Part shown: piece by piece, positions 1-7,191 of the stretch | Numbering within the stretch: the stretch's first letter is position 1 | Layout of the letters: every line of letters starts with the position of its first letter | Assembly (NCBI RefSeq): GCF_000307855.1 | Contig: NZ_AJLR01000146.1 | Span: forward strand, 124,001 to 188,000 | From: Schinkia azotoformans LMG 9581 | Lineage (GTDB): Bacteria; Bacillota; Bacilli; Bacillales; Bacillaceae_J | Direction of reading: 5' to 3' | DNA: 64,000 bases | Notes under the pieces: generated by a model | What the model was told of the DNA's origin: nothing | Seen by the model: only the letters and a program-made list of their open reading frames with translations | Database searches by the model: none | Program-made: the position numbers and the translations under genes

Positions 1-3
1 AAA

Positions 4-312
4 ATGAAAGAGAATCAAGTAGTGAGCTTCATTGACGTTAATAGCTTGAACCGACTATTTAAGTATTTAAAATATAGCTATATAATGATCAATCGCGGAC
101 CTGAAGGTGTGGAAGGAATTTTAGTTGATGTGAAGGATAATCTAATCACTTTAGTATTCCAAGATCAAGTATTACGGGTAAATAGAAACCATGTGAAGAG
201 TATTCGGGAAAAAATGAATCAAGAAAACAGTAACGATAACAGTAATCAAAATAACAATCATTCAATTGTGTCAGCTAAAAAGAAGCAACAGGATAGAAAA
301 AGAAAGAATTAG
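4..312 (+). CDS. small Sm-like-barrel protein, probably spore-associated
   Basis: A 102-residue protein not assigned to a named gene. Residues 30-70 have the alternating hydrophobic pattern of a small beta-barrel (GVEGILVDVKDNLITLVF, then VLRVNRNHVKSI), like the Sm-fold/DUF2642-type proteins common in Bacillus spore clusters. The tail from about residue 72 is low-complexity Asn/Ser/Gln and ends in a Lys/Arg-rich stretch, so it is probably disordered. The window begins three bases before the ATG, so the ribosome binding site is not visible and an upstream start cannot be excluded. The next gene encodes a three-copy version of the same kind of barrel, suggesting related roles. Function unknown. 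Confidence 0.6.
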   Translation: MKENQVVSFIDVNSLNRLFKYLKYSYIMINRGPEGVEGILVDVKDNLITLVFQDQVLRVNRNHVKSIREKMNQENSNDNSNQNNNHSIVSAKKKQQDRKRKN

Positions 313-336
313 GCAATCAATCAAACAACCAAAATG

Positions 337-366
337 AGTGCATTGATGAGGAAAAGTCAGTGCACT
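337..366 (+). terminator. possible weak terminator
   Basis: Inverted repeat AGTGCA (337-342) / TGCACT (361-366) followed by TATTTAAT, between the first two genes. The stem is short and the T-run imperfect, so this is only a candidate. Confidence 0.25.
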
Positions 367-406
367 TATTTAATATCCATGAAAATTAGGAGAGGGTGGG
401 TGGAGT

Positions 407-1072
407 TTGGAATTATTGAAAGACTTCATAAATGAACAAATTTATGTTGAAGTATCCGGAAATATTCTTCATAAAGGAATATTGATTGCATTCGGAACTG
501 ATATATTAGTTTTGTATAATGGAAAGGATTTTTTGTATATTCCAATTATTCATATCCATAAAGTAAATAAAAAAGATGATGACTCATCTGACATTAGTCC
601 ATTTGAAGGAAAATGGGATGATGATTCAAATGAAACAATATCATTTAGAAAAATATTAAATAATGCCAGGGGATTGTTTTCGGAGATTACAATCGCAAAT
701 AATCATACAATACATGGATATGTTGTGAGTGTAATGAATAATTATGTAGTATTTTACTCACCGGTTTATAGGACTGTATATATATCACTACAGCATTTGA
801 AGTGGTTAATACCATATAAAGATCAGCAGCCACCGTATGCCCTTTCAAAGGAAAATTTGTCGGTTAATCCTTTCAACATACCACTTGCAAGGACTTTTGA
901 GGAACAATTGAAAAGGTTCATGAATCAAATGGTCATTTTTGACCTTGGCCATGACCATAGTAAAATTGGACAATTACAAACGATCGAAAATAGTATCGTA
1001 AAATTGATTACTGCCAGGCAAATTCCATCATTTGTAAACTTACGGCATGTTAAAACGATCCATATTCCTTAA
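407..1072 (+). CDS. three-repeat Sm-like/DUF2642-type protein, probably spore coat
   Basis: 221 residues that appear to be three copies of one beta-barrel unit, at about 3-53, 82-137 and 164-220. Each has the form (L/F)..F....I.V....(.)G.(L/V)....(.)(I/V)(V/L)(.)(.) and ends in a motif like 'IPIIHIHKV', 'ISLQHLKWL' or 'VNLRHVKTI'. The start is TTG at 407, chosen because AGGAGAGG lies at 388-395 and no ATG or GTG is in frame nearby. The linker at residues 54-80 is Asp-rich. Neighbouring coat genes and the similar proteins at 4-312 and 18286-18528 suggest a role at the spore surface. Family membership is inferred from pattern only. Confidence 0.6.
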   Translation: MELLKDFINEQIYVEVSGNILHKGILIAFGTDILVLYNGKDFLYIPIIHIHKVNKKDDDSSDISPFEGKWDDDSNETISFRKILNNARGLFSEITIANNHTIHGYVVSVMNNYVVFYSPVYRTVYISLQHLKWLIPYKDQQPPYALSKENLSVNPFNIPLARTFEEQLKRFMNQMVIFDLGHDHSKIGQLQTIENSIVKLITARQIPSFVNLRHVKTIHIP

Positions 1073-1083
1073 TAAAAGGAAAA

Positions 1084-1116
1084 GGAGACTACTCAATTCA
1101 GTAGTCTCCCTTTTTA
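1084..1116 (+). terminator. rho-independent terminator
   Basis: Perfect 10-bp stem GGAGACTACT (1084-1093) / AGTAGTCTCC (1100-1109), loop CAATTC, then CTTTTT. It ends the transcript of the three-repeat gene. Confidence 0.85.
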
Positions 1117-1121
1117 CAGCT

Positions 1122-1175
1122 AAAAACAAAAAAAGACATCGACCTCCATCCTTTTAGGCGGAAAGTCGTGTCTTT
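1122..1175 (-). terminator. terminator of the CotY/CotZ-like gene
   Basis: On the minus strand AAAGACACGAC pairs imperfectly with GTCGATGTCTTT across an interior containing TCCGCC/GGATGGA, followed by TTTTTTTGTTTTT. It lies beyond the repeat at 1180-1241, so the repeat would sit in the coat-gene 3' UTR. Confidence 0.65.
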
Positions 1176-1179
1176 CTGA

Positions 1180-1241
1180 TTGTCTAGCTTCAGCTCCCAG
1201 CGAACTCGTAAACTTCGCTAAACGGTCGCTTCCGCTTTTCT
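1180..1241 (+). repeat. dispersed intergenic repeat, copy A
   Basis: Begins TTGTCTAGCTTCAGCTCCCA, continues with CGTAAACTTCGCTAAACGG and ends GCTTCCGCTTTTCTTA. Its two ends match, in the same order, the reverse complement of 24001-24121, where the two blocks are separated by about 60 bp. Copy A therefore looks like an internally deleted version of the same element. It lies between the end of the coat gene and its terminator. Confidence 0.6.
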
Positions 1242-1243
1242 TA

Positions 1244-1765
1244 TTACATTAATGAAACGGCAGGTAAGCAAGTGATAGCACAGAAGCAGCTTAAATCAAC
1301 TGTGATACAAATTCCTGTTGCTACTAGATCTTCAAGCTTTTGTCCGTCGATTTGGTCGCAAGGAGTGTCTCCATCCTTATTTTTATTGCCACCTCCACCT
1401 TGGTTGCCGTCAGCACCGAAGGCTAATAGCTCGATTACTGCACAGCAATCTTCATCAACAGTTTTTACGCGGAAGACAAAGCTTTCAATGCATTCAAACT
1501 TAGGTGCATTCATATTGTTTTTGTTACGTTGGAAGTCGATACCAAATGCCTTGAAAGGATTTAAGTCTTCGCCATAAAGAATGAATGGTACTGTATTTAA
1601 ATCATTGGCTGCTGCCGGATCAAGTAAGCTTTCAATTGATCTTTCACAACTAACATCACAAACATTTTCAACTACTTCATTTTGAGCTTCAGCGATGGCT
1701 CTTATAACATCACATACACAATTACTTGTGGTCCCATGATGATGATTCCCTTTTCCACAACTCAT
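1244..1765 (-). CDS. CotY/CotZ (ExsY)-family spore coat protein
   Basis: A 173-residue Cys-rich protein of the CotY/CotZ/ExsY family, which self-assembles into the outer crust or exosporium basal layer through disulfides. Family signatures visible are CVCDVIRAIAEAQNEV near residue 16, CDVSCERSIESLL near 36, NTVPFILYGEDL near 57, DEDCCAVIELL near 105 and the C-terminal ICITVDLSCFCAITCLPAV. The N-terminus carries a short His cluster (HHH, 8-10), and a Gly/Asn/Asp-rich insert lies near 120-132. The start ATG follows AAAGGAGAGA. The next gene is a paralogue. Expression is expected late in the mother cell. Confidence 0.92.
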   Translation of the reverse strand: MSCGKGNHHHGTTSNCVCDVIRAIAEAQNEVVENVCDVSCERSIESLLDPAAANDLNTVPFILYGEDLNPFKAFGIDFQRNKNNMNAPKFECIESFVFRVKTVDEDCCAVIELLAFGADGNQGGGGNKNKDGDTPCDQIDGQKLEDLVATGICITVDLSCFCAITCLPAVSLM

Positions 1766-1904
1766 ACCTCTATCTCTCCTTTTATAATTATATATTTAAT
1801 GACTATCGTCTCTACAGAATATGTATGGGTGGATGTAATGTGTGGGCAATCGTCTATTTTTATGGGAATAAAAATTAGATAATTCCCTAACCTTTTGTAA
1901 ACAT

Positions 1905-1939
1905 AAGAAAAAAGGTGAGTGTTACACGCTCACCTTTTT
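1905..1939. terminator. bidirectional terminator between the coat genes
   Basis: Stem AAAGGTGAG (1911-1919) / CTCACCTTT (1929-1937), with A-rich sequence on the left and TTC on the right. On the minus strand it closes the His-rich coat gene that ends at 1952. Confidence 0.75.
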
Positions 1940-1951
1940 CAGAAAAATTTT

Positions 1952-2629
1952 TTAGTTCTTATGACACTTTATAATTTGGTGAATTTGGTTTGCTGTTGCC
2001 TCATCTACCATATGAGGCTTAAGGCAGGAGATGCCGCAAAAGCATGAAAGATCGACTGTAATGCATGCTCCTGTTCCAATAAATCCACTAAAGTTACAGC
2101 ATAGGAAGGAGTTATGATCCGGGCATTTTAGCGGGCCATTATGAGGCTCTCCATTGCAGGTAGGCCACAATAATTCCAATACTGCACAACAATTATGGTC
2201 GACCTTTTTAACCTTGAAAAATGGACTTGAAATTAAGCAGAAGAGACCATGCTTGTCGTAAATCACTGTTTTTCCAAAGAACAGGTCGCACCCACAGGTT
2301 AAAGTAAAAGGAACTGTGTTGGCAGGTGGACAATCATTTGGTGCGAGCATCTGTCTTATGGACCTCTCACAGCTTACCTCACATTGGCACTCGTCAACCT
2401 CTTCTTGGGCCTTGAGGATTCTTCTAACAATGTTACAGATACAATTTTTATCGTCTTTACCGTCTTTATCATGTTCATCGTGGCAATGATTTTTGTTCTC
2501 ATCCAAATGATGCTGGTGGCAATGATGTCTGTTTTCATCCATATGATAGTGATGATGGTGGTCATGGCTCAATTCTTCCATCCAATTTTCTTCAAATTTT
2601 TTACGGTGTTTATATTTCTTTGAACCCAT
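1952..2629 (-). CDS. CotY/CotZ-family coat protein with His-rich N-terminal extension
   Basis: 225 residues. From about residue 82 it follows the CotY/CotZ pattern (CICNIVRRILKAQEEV, CQCEVSCERSIRQML, NTVPFTL, DHNCCAVLELLW, then ACITVDLSCFCGISCL near the C-terminus). The first about 75 residues are unusual: a charged segment with many His (HDHHHHYH, HHCHQHHLDENKNHCHDEH) and two near-repeats of the form MDENRHHCHQHH / LDENKNHCHDEH, which should bind transition metals. It is a paralogue of the adjacent gene. A good sigma-K-like promoter lies at 2676-2702, and AAAAGGAGG precedes the ATG. Confidence 0.9.
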   Translation of the reverse strand: MGSKKYKHRKKFEENWMEELSHDHHHHYHMDENRHHCHQHHLDENKNHCHDEHDKDGKDDKNCICNIVRRILKAQEEVDECQCEVSCERSIRQMLAPNDCPPANTVPFTLTCGCDLFFGKTVIYDKHGLFCLISSPFFKVKKVDHNCCAVLELLWPTCNGEPHNGPLKCPDHNSFLCCNFSGFIGTGACITVDLSCFCGISCLKPHMVDEATANQIHQIIKCHKN

Positions 2630-2675
2630 TTATAAATTCCTCCTTTTATAGAATAGACGATTTTTTGTCTCTTAA

Positions 2676-2702
2676 TATGGTATGTAGGATTGGAAAGGCT
2701 GT
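2676..2702 (-). promoter_or_regulatory. sigma-K-type promoter of the His-rich coat gene
   Basis: On the minus strand AC (2701-2702), a 16-nt spacer, then CATACCATA (2676-2684), matching the sigma-K consensus AC-N16/17-CATAnnnTA. About 45 bp separate it from the ATG. Confidence 0.65.
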
Positions 2703-2834
2703 ATGGGGAGTTGTCTACCTGATTATTTAAATGTGGTTTTTCACTAAAATGATTAATATCTCAAAAAATGTGGGGTGTCTGTGTAAGATGCCTATTCATA
2801 TAATAAGGGTGTGCATATTAATATGAAGTAAATA

Positions 2835-2866
2835 AAGGATAGTTGGATAAATTCACAACTATCCTT
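2835..2866 (-). terminator. hairpin overlapping the end of rfbD
   Basis: Perfect 11-bp stem AAGGATAGTTG (2835-2845) / CAACTATCCTT (2856-2866). The rfbD stop codon (2859-2861) lies inside the right arm. On the minus strand it is followed by TATTTACTT, a modest U-run. Probably the end of the rhamnose operon. Confidence 0.55.
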
Positions 2867-3743
2867 CGTTTGTGTTATTGGAGAAATCTGGGGATTGTTT
2901 CCTGCCAATTTGTATAAGGAAACGATTTAAAGCATCTTGCCAATGCGGGAGAATACTAAAACTATTTATCCTCAGCCCCACATGGTCCATTACGGAATAC
3001 ATTGGTCGTTTTGCTGGTCGGGAGAGTTCCTCTGTTGTACAAGGCTTTAAATTAGCTTGAATGTTGGATTGTCGAAAAATTTCCTTTGCAAATTCAAACC
3101 AGGAACAACTACCTGTATTCGATATATGGTATATTCCGTATTTATCAGAAATCATGAGCTCAACAATACTCATTGCCAGGTCAACGGTATAAGTGGGACA
3201 CCCAACCTGGTCATTAATGACTGTTAGTTGTTCTGTTGTATGGTACAGTTTTAGCATTTTTTTTACGAAATTATCTCCCTCCGCCCCAAAAACCCAAGAA
3301 GTACGGACAATAAAGAATTTTGAATGGAAATCGCGAACATAGCTTTCACCAGCTAATTTAGATTGTCCATAGACATTAAGAGGGGATACTGGAGAAAATT
3401 CATGATAAGGTGTAGAAGATGAACCATCGAAGACATAGTCGGTACTTATATAGATGAGTTTAGAATGAATAGATTCAGATGCCAGAACAACATTACGTGT
3501 TCCAATCCCATTAATTAGAAAAGCACTATCTCGATCCGCCTCAGCTTTATCGACATTGGTATAAGCAGCACAATGAATGACAATATCCGGGTTAATATCG
3601 GTGATTTTACGTTTTACTTCAAGTTCATTTGTTATATCTAATTCAGACTTACCTAATCCAAAGGTTTTGTAACCTAGTGATTCTAACAGTAAAACAAGGT
3701 CTGTACCAAGCTGCCCTTTAGCTCCTGTAACTAAAACTTTAAT
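2859..3743 (-). CDS. rfbD: dTDP-4-dehydrorhamnose reductase (RfbD/SpsK), apparent ATT start
   Basis: Reduces dTDP-4-dehydro-L-rhamnose to dTDP-L-rhamnose with NAD(P)H. The frame is open from the TGA at 3753-3755 to 2859 and reads (I/M)KVLVTGAKGQLGTDLVLLL, then CAAYTNVDKAE, STDYVFDG and PLNVYGQSKLAGE (YxxxK catalytic pair), then RTSWVFG and the C-terminal half. No ATG, GTG or TTG precedes the Rossmann motif. The best start is ATT at 3741-3743 (alternative ATT at 3744-3746), about 8 nt after GAGGTGAG. An ATG-only call would begin at 3257 and lose the cofactor domain. The gene gives 294 residues, normal for the family. ATT may be a genuine rare start or a base change from ATG. Confidence 0.85.
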   Translation of the reverse strand: MKVLVTGAKGQLGTDLVLLLESLGYKTFGLGKSELDITNELEVKRKITDINPDIVIHCAAYTNVDKAEADRDSAFLINGIGTRNVVLASESIHSKLIYISTDYVFDGSSSTPYHEFSPVSPLNVYGQSKLAGESYVRDFHSKFFIVRTSWVFGAEGDNFVKKMLKLYHTTEQLTVINDQVGCPTYTVDLAMSIVELMISDKYGIYHISNTGSCSWFEFAKEIFRQSNIQANLKPCTTEELSRPAKRPMYSVMDHVGLRINSFSILPHWQDALNRFLIQIGRKQSPDFSNNTNEG

Positions 3744-3783
3744 AATATCTACTCACCTCGAAAGTGTTATTTGAATATAATAA

Positions 3784-4752
3784 TTAACCGGTAATTAATT
3801 TTTCCCACCATCCTTGATTTTTTTTGTACCAGAGAATGGTTTCTTCTAGGCCTTCTTTGATGGAAAAGACTGGATTCCAACCTAACTCATTTTGTATTTT
3901 ACTAGAGTCAATCGCATAGCGATAATCATGACCTAACCGATCTGGGACATAGGTTATCAAGCTGTGGGATCCACCTAGAATGTTAACGATGGTTTCAACA
4001 ATTTCTATATTTGTCTGTTCATTGTGTCCACCTATATTATATATTTCACCTGCTATTCCTTTATGAATTACTAAATCAATAGCGGAACAATGGTCTTCGA
4101 CATGCAGCCAATCGCGTATATTTTTTCCGTTTCCATAAATAGGTAATTTTTTTCCTTGAATCGTATTTATTATCATGAGTGGGATAAGTTTTTCGGGGAA
4201 TTGAAAGGGACCATAATTATTTGAACATCTAGTGATATTCACATTTAATCCATACGTTTTGTGATAAGATCTTACCAATAAATCAGCACTTGCTTTACTA
4301 GCTGAATAGGGACTGTTCGGAGATAAAGGAGTGTCTTCTGTAAAATAACCATTTTCTCCAAGAGATCCATAAACTTCATCTGTTGAAATTTGAATGAAGC
4401 GCAAACTGTAATATTTTGCTATATCTAAAAGAATTTGTGTTCCGACAATATTAGTTTTAACAAACTCTTCAGAGTTTGTAATACTCCTATCAACATGAGA
4501 TTCAGCTGCAAAGTTTACGATAGTGTCAATTTTTTGTGTCATAACGATATAATTTACTAATTCTTTGTTGGTAATATCTCCTCTAACAAAGGTATAATAT
4601 TTTGAATATTGAAGATTTGCTAGATTATCTAAATTACCAGCATATGTTAATTTATCAAAATTCACAATATAAGAATTAGGATGTTTTTTCAAAAAGTAAT
4701 GAATAAAGTTGCTTCCTATAAAACCGGCTCCTCCTGTAACTAGTAATCTCAT
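3784..4752 (-). CDS. rfbB: dTDP-glucose 4,6-dehydratase (RfbB/SpsJ)
   Basis: 322 residues, an extended SDR converting dTDP-glucose to dTDP-4-dehydro-6-deoxyglucose. Visible: GGAGFIGSNF at 7-16 (NAD binding), FAAESHVDRSI near 80, STDEVYGSLG near 122 with the catalytic Asp-Glu pair, YSASKASADLL (YxxxK) near 149, and RCSNNYGPFQFPEKLIP near 177. The ATG overlaps the rfbC stop by one base (TAATG), indicating translational coupling. Third gene of rfbA-rfbC-rfbB-rfbD, equivalent to B. subtilis spsIJKL in a different order. Role: rhamnose for the spore surface polysaccharide. Confidence 0.96.
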   Translation of the reverse strand: MRLLVTGGAGFIGSNFIHYFLKKHPNSYIVNFDKLTYAGNLDNLANLQYSKYYTFVRGDITNKELVNYIVMTQKIDTIVNFAAESHVDRSITNSEEFVKTNIVGTQILLDIAKYYSLRFIQISTDEVYGSLGENGYFTEDTPLSPNSPYSASKASADLLVRSYHKTYGLNVNITRCSNNYGPFQFPEKLIPLMIINTIQGKKLPIYGNGKNIRDWLHVEDHCSAIDLVIHKGIAGEIYNIGGHNEQTNIEIVETIVNILGGSHSLITYVPDRLGHDYRYAIDSSKIQNELGWNPVFSIKEGLEETILWYKKNQGWWEKLITG

Positions 4753-5315
4753 TAATCCGGCTCCTTTATAGAAAAATTTAAATCTGCGTATCTTAATAAT
4801 GGATGTTTGCTATCTTTATCAGATAAAATAGGTGTTGTGATCGGCCAATCAATACCAATATCAGGATCATCCCATAAAATTCCACGATCATATACGGGAT
4901 GATAATACTGGTCGACTTTATAACACACTGTTGTATTGGGAGCAAGTGTACAAAAACCATGTGCAAAGCCCTTTGGAACCAAAATTTGTCTATTATTATA
5001 TTCGCTTAAAATTACGCCAAGCCATTGTCCAAAAGTTGGAGAATTAGTGCAGATATCTACGATTACATCAAAGATTATGCCTGAAGAAACACGGACAAGC
5101 TTTGTCTGTGCCTTGGGGTTTAGCTGGTAATGAAGTCCACGTAAAACTCCAGCTGGGTTTGATACAGACTGGTTATCTTGGACAAAATCAACTTGGATTC
5201 CCAATTGTTCAAGGGAGTTTTTATTGTAGCTTTCCATAAATTTACCCCGATGATCAATATATACTTTTGGCTCTAGGATGAAGACTTCCTGAAACTTTGT
5301 TTCTATTTTATTCAT
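4752..5315 (-). CDS. rfbC: dTDP-4-dehydrorhamnose 3,5-epimerase (RfbC/SpsL)
   Basis: 187 residues, a cupin-fold epimerase. Visible: [17 protein letters not shown] near 15-31, [13 protein letters not shown] near 52-64 with the catalytic His, [16 protein letters not shown] near 74, and [15 protein letters not shown] near 112-126. It overlaps the end of rfbA by four bases (ATGA) and touches rfbB by one base, so the three are translationally coupled. Confidence 0.96.
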   Translation of the reverse strand: MNKIETKFQEVFILEPKVYIDHRGKFMESYNKNSLEQLGIQVDFVQDNQSVSNPAGVLRGLHYQLNPKAQTKLVRVSSGIIFDVIVDICTNSPTFGQWLGVILSEYNNRQILVPKGFAHGFCTLAPNTTVCYKVDQYYHPVYDRGILWDDPDIGIDWPITTPILSDKDSKHPLLRYADLNFSIKEPD

Positions 5316-6187
5316 TGATCACTTCTCCTTGCCGAATCCATTAGGTATTTTCCGTAATCACTTTTCATAAAAGATATTGATAAATTATATAATTTTTCTC
5401 TTGTGATATACCCTTTTTGAAAGGCTATTTCTTCAATACAAGCAATCTTAATATTCTGGGTTTCTTCTATCACTTTTATAAATTGTGAAGCCTTAAATAG
5501 TGATTGGTGTGTTCCAGTATCAATCCAAGCATTACTGTTGCTTAATAATTTTACCGACAGTTCACCCCGTTCTAAATAAGCTTTATTAACATCTGTTATT
5601 TCAAGCTCACCCCTTGCAGAAGGATTGATACTTTTGGCGATATCAATGACTCGGTTGTCATAAAAATAAAGACCTGTTATGGCATAATTGGATTTAGGAT
5701 GCTCAGGTTTTTCTTCAATAGATGTTACAGTTCCATCTTTTAAAAAATCAATAATGCCAAACCGTTTTGGGTCATTAACAAAATATCCAAATACTGTTGC
5801 ACCTTTTTTCTGGTTTACAGCTTCGTTTAACAAATTTTGAAATTCATATCCATAAAAAATATTGTCGCCTAAGATTAACGCTACATTATCATTACCTATG
5901 AATTGCTCCCCAATAATGAAAGCTTGAGCAATCCCTTTTGGGGCTGGCTGTATTTCATAGCTTATAGAAATGCCTAAATCTGAACCATTGCCAAGTAGGT
6001 CCTTATAACGGGAGGTATCCTGGGGGGTAGATATAATTAGGATTTCCTTAATTCCGGCAAGCATGAGTGTTGAGAGTGGGTAATAAATCATAGGTTTATC
6101 ATAAACAGGCAGCAAATGTTTAGATATGGAACAGGTTAAAGGATGTAACCTTGTTCCACTGCCACCCGCTAAAATAATTCCTTTCAT
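5312..6187 (-). CDS. rfbA: glucose-1-phosphate thymidylyltransferase (RfbA/SpsI)
   Basis: 291 residues. It forms dTDP-glucose from glucose-1-phosphate and dTTP, the committed step to dTDP-rhamnose. Start chosen at the ATG of [18 protein letters not shown], which follows AAGGAGG at 6194-6200; an in-frame start 81 bases upstream has no ribosome binding site and would add an unrelated leader. Signatures: [11 protein letters not shown] (nucleotide loop), [17 protein letters not shown] near 32, LGDNIFYG near 108, [20 protein letters not shown] near 160 and [13 protein letters not shown] near 218. First gene of the rhamnose operon, divergent from spsA. Confidence 0.96.
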   Translation of the reverse strand: MKGIILAGGSGTRLHPLTCSISKHLLPVYDKPMIYYPLSTLMLAGIKEILIISTPQDTSRYKDLLGNGSDLGISISYEIQPAPKGIAQAFIIGEQFIGNDNVALILGDNIFYGYEFQNLLNEAVNQKKGATVFGYFVNDPKRFGIIDFLKDGTVTSIEEKPEHPKSNYAITGLYFYDNRVIDIAKSINPSARGELEITDVNKAYLERGELSVKLLSNSNAWIDTGTHQSLFKASQFIKVIEETQNIKIACIEEIAFQKGYITREKLYNLSISFMKSDYGKYLMDSARRSDQ

Positions 6188-6205
6188 CTCTGGCCTCCTT
6201 ATTTT

Positions 6206-6242
6206 ACATACAATATTATATGACACCTCTGGTATTGTATGT
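6206..6242 (-). promoter_or_regulatory. probable mother-cell promoter region and inverted repeat of rfbACBD
   Basis: On the minus strand two CATAnnnTA sequences, CATACAATA and CATATAATA, fit sigma-K -10 elements, though neither has an ideally spaced AC at -35. The same stretch contains a 10-bp inverted repeat, ACATACAATA (6206-6215) / TATTGTATGT (6233-6242), that could be an operator. Candidate only. Confidence 0.4.
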
Positions 6243-6330
6243 CCTATTCGTACCACCCGGCACAACATTAATTAAAAAAGGCCTTTAACTAGAAGATTAT
6301 TAATCTTATATTATTAGGCAATAGGAATGT

Positions 6331-6358
6331 ACCATTAAACAACAAATTTCATAAGTTA
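6331..6358 (+). promoter_or_regulatory. sigma-K-type promoter of spsAB
   Basis: AC at 6331-6332, a 17-nt spacer, then CATAAGTTA at 6350-6358, an exact match to AC-N17-CATAnnnTA. It lies about 55 bp upstream of the spsA ATG. B. subtilis spsA is also expressed under sigma-K. Confidence 0.65.
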
Positions 6359-6411
6359 TAAGGATAATGAAAAATGGGGAGTGTTGTATTTATAAAGGGA
6401 AGGGTGGAGTA

Positions 6412-7191
6412 ATGCCAAAGGTATCGATTATTTTAACCAGTTATAATAAACATGAATACGTTGGGGAGTCAATTAAATCAATATTAGACCAAACGTATGA
6501 GGATCTTGAATTATTTATTATGGATGATAATTCTAATGAAGAAACACTGAATAATATTAAACCATTTTTGAACGATCATAGAGTTACATTTTTTAAAAGC
6601 GAGACTCAAACAATAGATGAAAGAGTGGCGAAAACTAGATATGCAGTATTGATTAACGAAGCGCTAGAAAAAATAGAGGGAGAATATATTGCCTATGCTA
6701 CAGATGATAATGTTTTCCATATGGAAAAGGTAGAGAAAATGGTAAATTACTTGGATAACAATCCAAATGTCCAGGTCGTCTATTCAGCATCTCAAACAGA
6801 TTATATAAATGAGAAGGGAGAAATTACAAATTCTATCGTTAGACCTGCAAAAGCTATTCAATGGTTGGCTCCATGTGTAATTGATCATTGTTCGATTATG
6901 CATCGAAAAACAATATTACCGGTGATTCAAAAAACTTTTAATTCCATTTGGGATGAAAATCCTCAATTCTACAAAATCGGTGACGCAAGATTTTTCTGGA
7001 AGATTAATCATTTTTGGCCATTTTACCCCATTAATGAAATACTAGATTTTAACACCATTACCCCAAAATCCATCCACGCTCAAATTCAAAATGCACAGCC
7101 TAATGAATTTGCCAGAAAACTGCCGCCACAAAGAATGTGTAAGGAACTTAGAGACTCTCTGAGAGCAATGAAAAGGTTGGAGAGGAAATGA
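6412..7191 (+). CDS. spsA: spore coat polysaccharide glycosyltransferase SpsA
   Basis: 259 residues, family-2 nucleotide-diphospho-sugar glycosyltransferase, closely resembling B. subtilis SpsA. Visible: MPKVSIILTSYNKHEYVGES, FIMDDNSNEETLN near 36, EGEYIAYATDDNVFHMEKV near 92-110, CVIDHCSIMHRKT near 160, and GDARFFWKINHFWPFYP near 192. Start placed at MPKV (6412) after GGGTGGAGTA; an in-frame ATG at 6367 adds 15 unrelated residues and overlaps the predicted transcription start. The stop overlaps the spsB start (ATGA). The protein builds the spore surface glycan. Confidence 0.95.
   Translation: MPKVSIILTSYNKHEYVGESIKSILDQTYEDLELFIMDDNSNEETLNNIKPFLNDHRVTFFKSETQTIDERVAKTRYAVLINEALEKIEGEYIAYATDDNVFHMEKVEKMVNYLDNNPNVQVVYSASQTDYINEKGEITNSIVRPAKAIQWLAPCVIDHCSIMHRKTILPVIQKTFNSIWDENPQFYKIGDARFFWKINHFWPFYPINEILDFNTITPKSIHAQIQNAQPNEFARKLPPQRMCKELRDSLRAMKRLERK

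Noticed and set aside
1272-1577. 101-codon plus-strand frame opposite the CotY/CotZ-like gene
   Set aside because: It lies wholly antisense to a well-supported coat gene, has no ribosome binding site, and its Ser/Pro-rich content mirrors the coat gene's codons.
2374-2623. Plus-strand hydrophobic and minus-strand Ile/Thr-rich frames in the His-rich coat gene
   Set aside because: Shadows of His codon repeats; the CotY/CotZ motifs fix the coding frame.
2859-3257. Frameshifted or truncated rfbD
   Set aside because: The frame continues unbroken upstream to 3752 with all family motifs; only the start codon is unusual.
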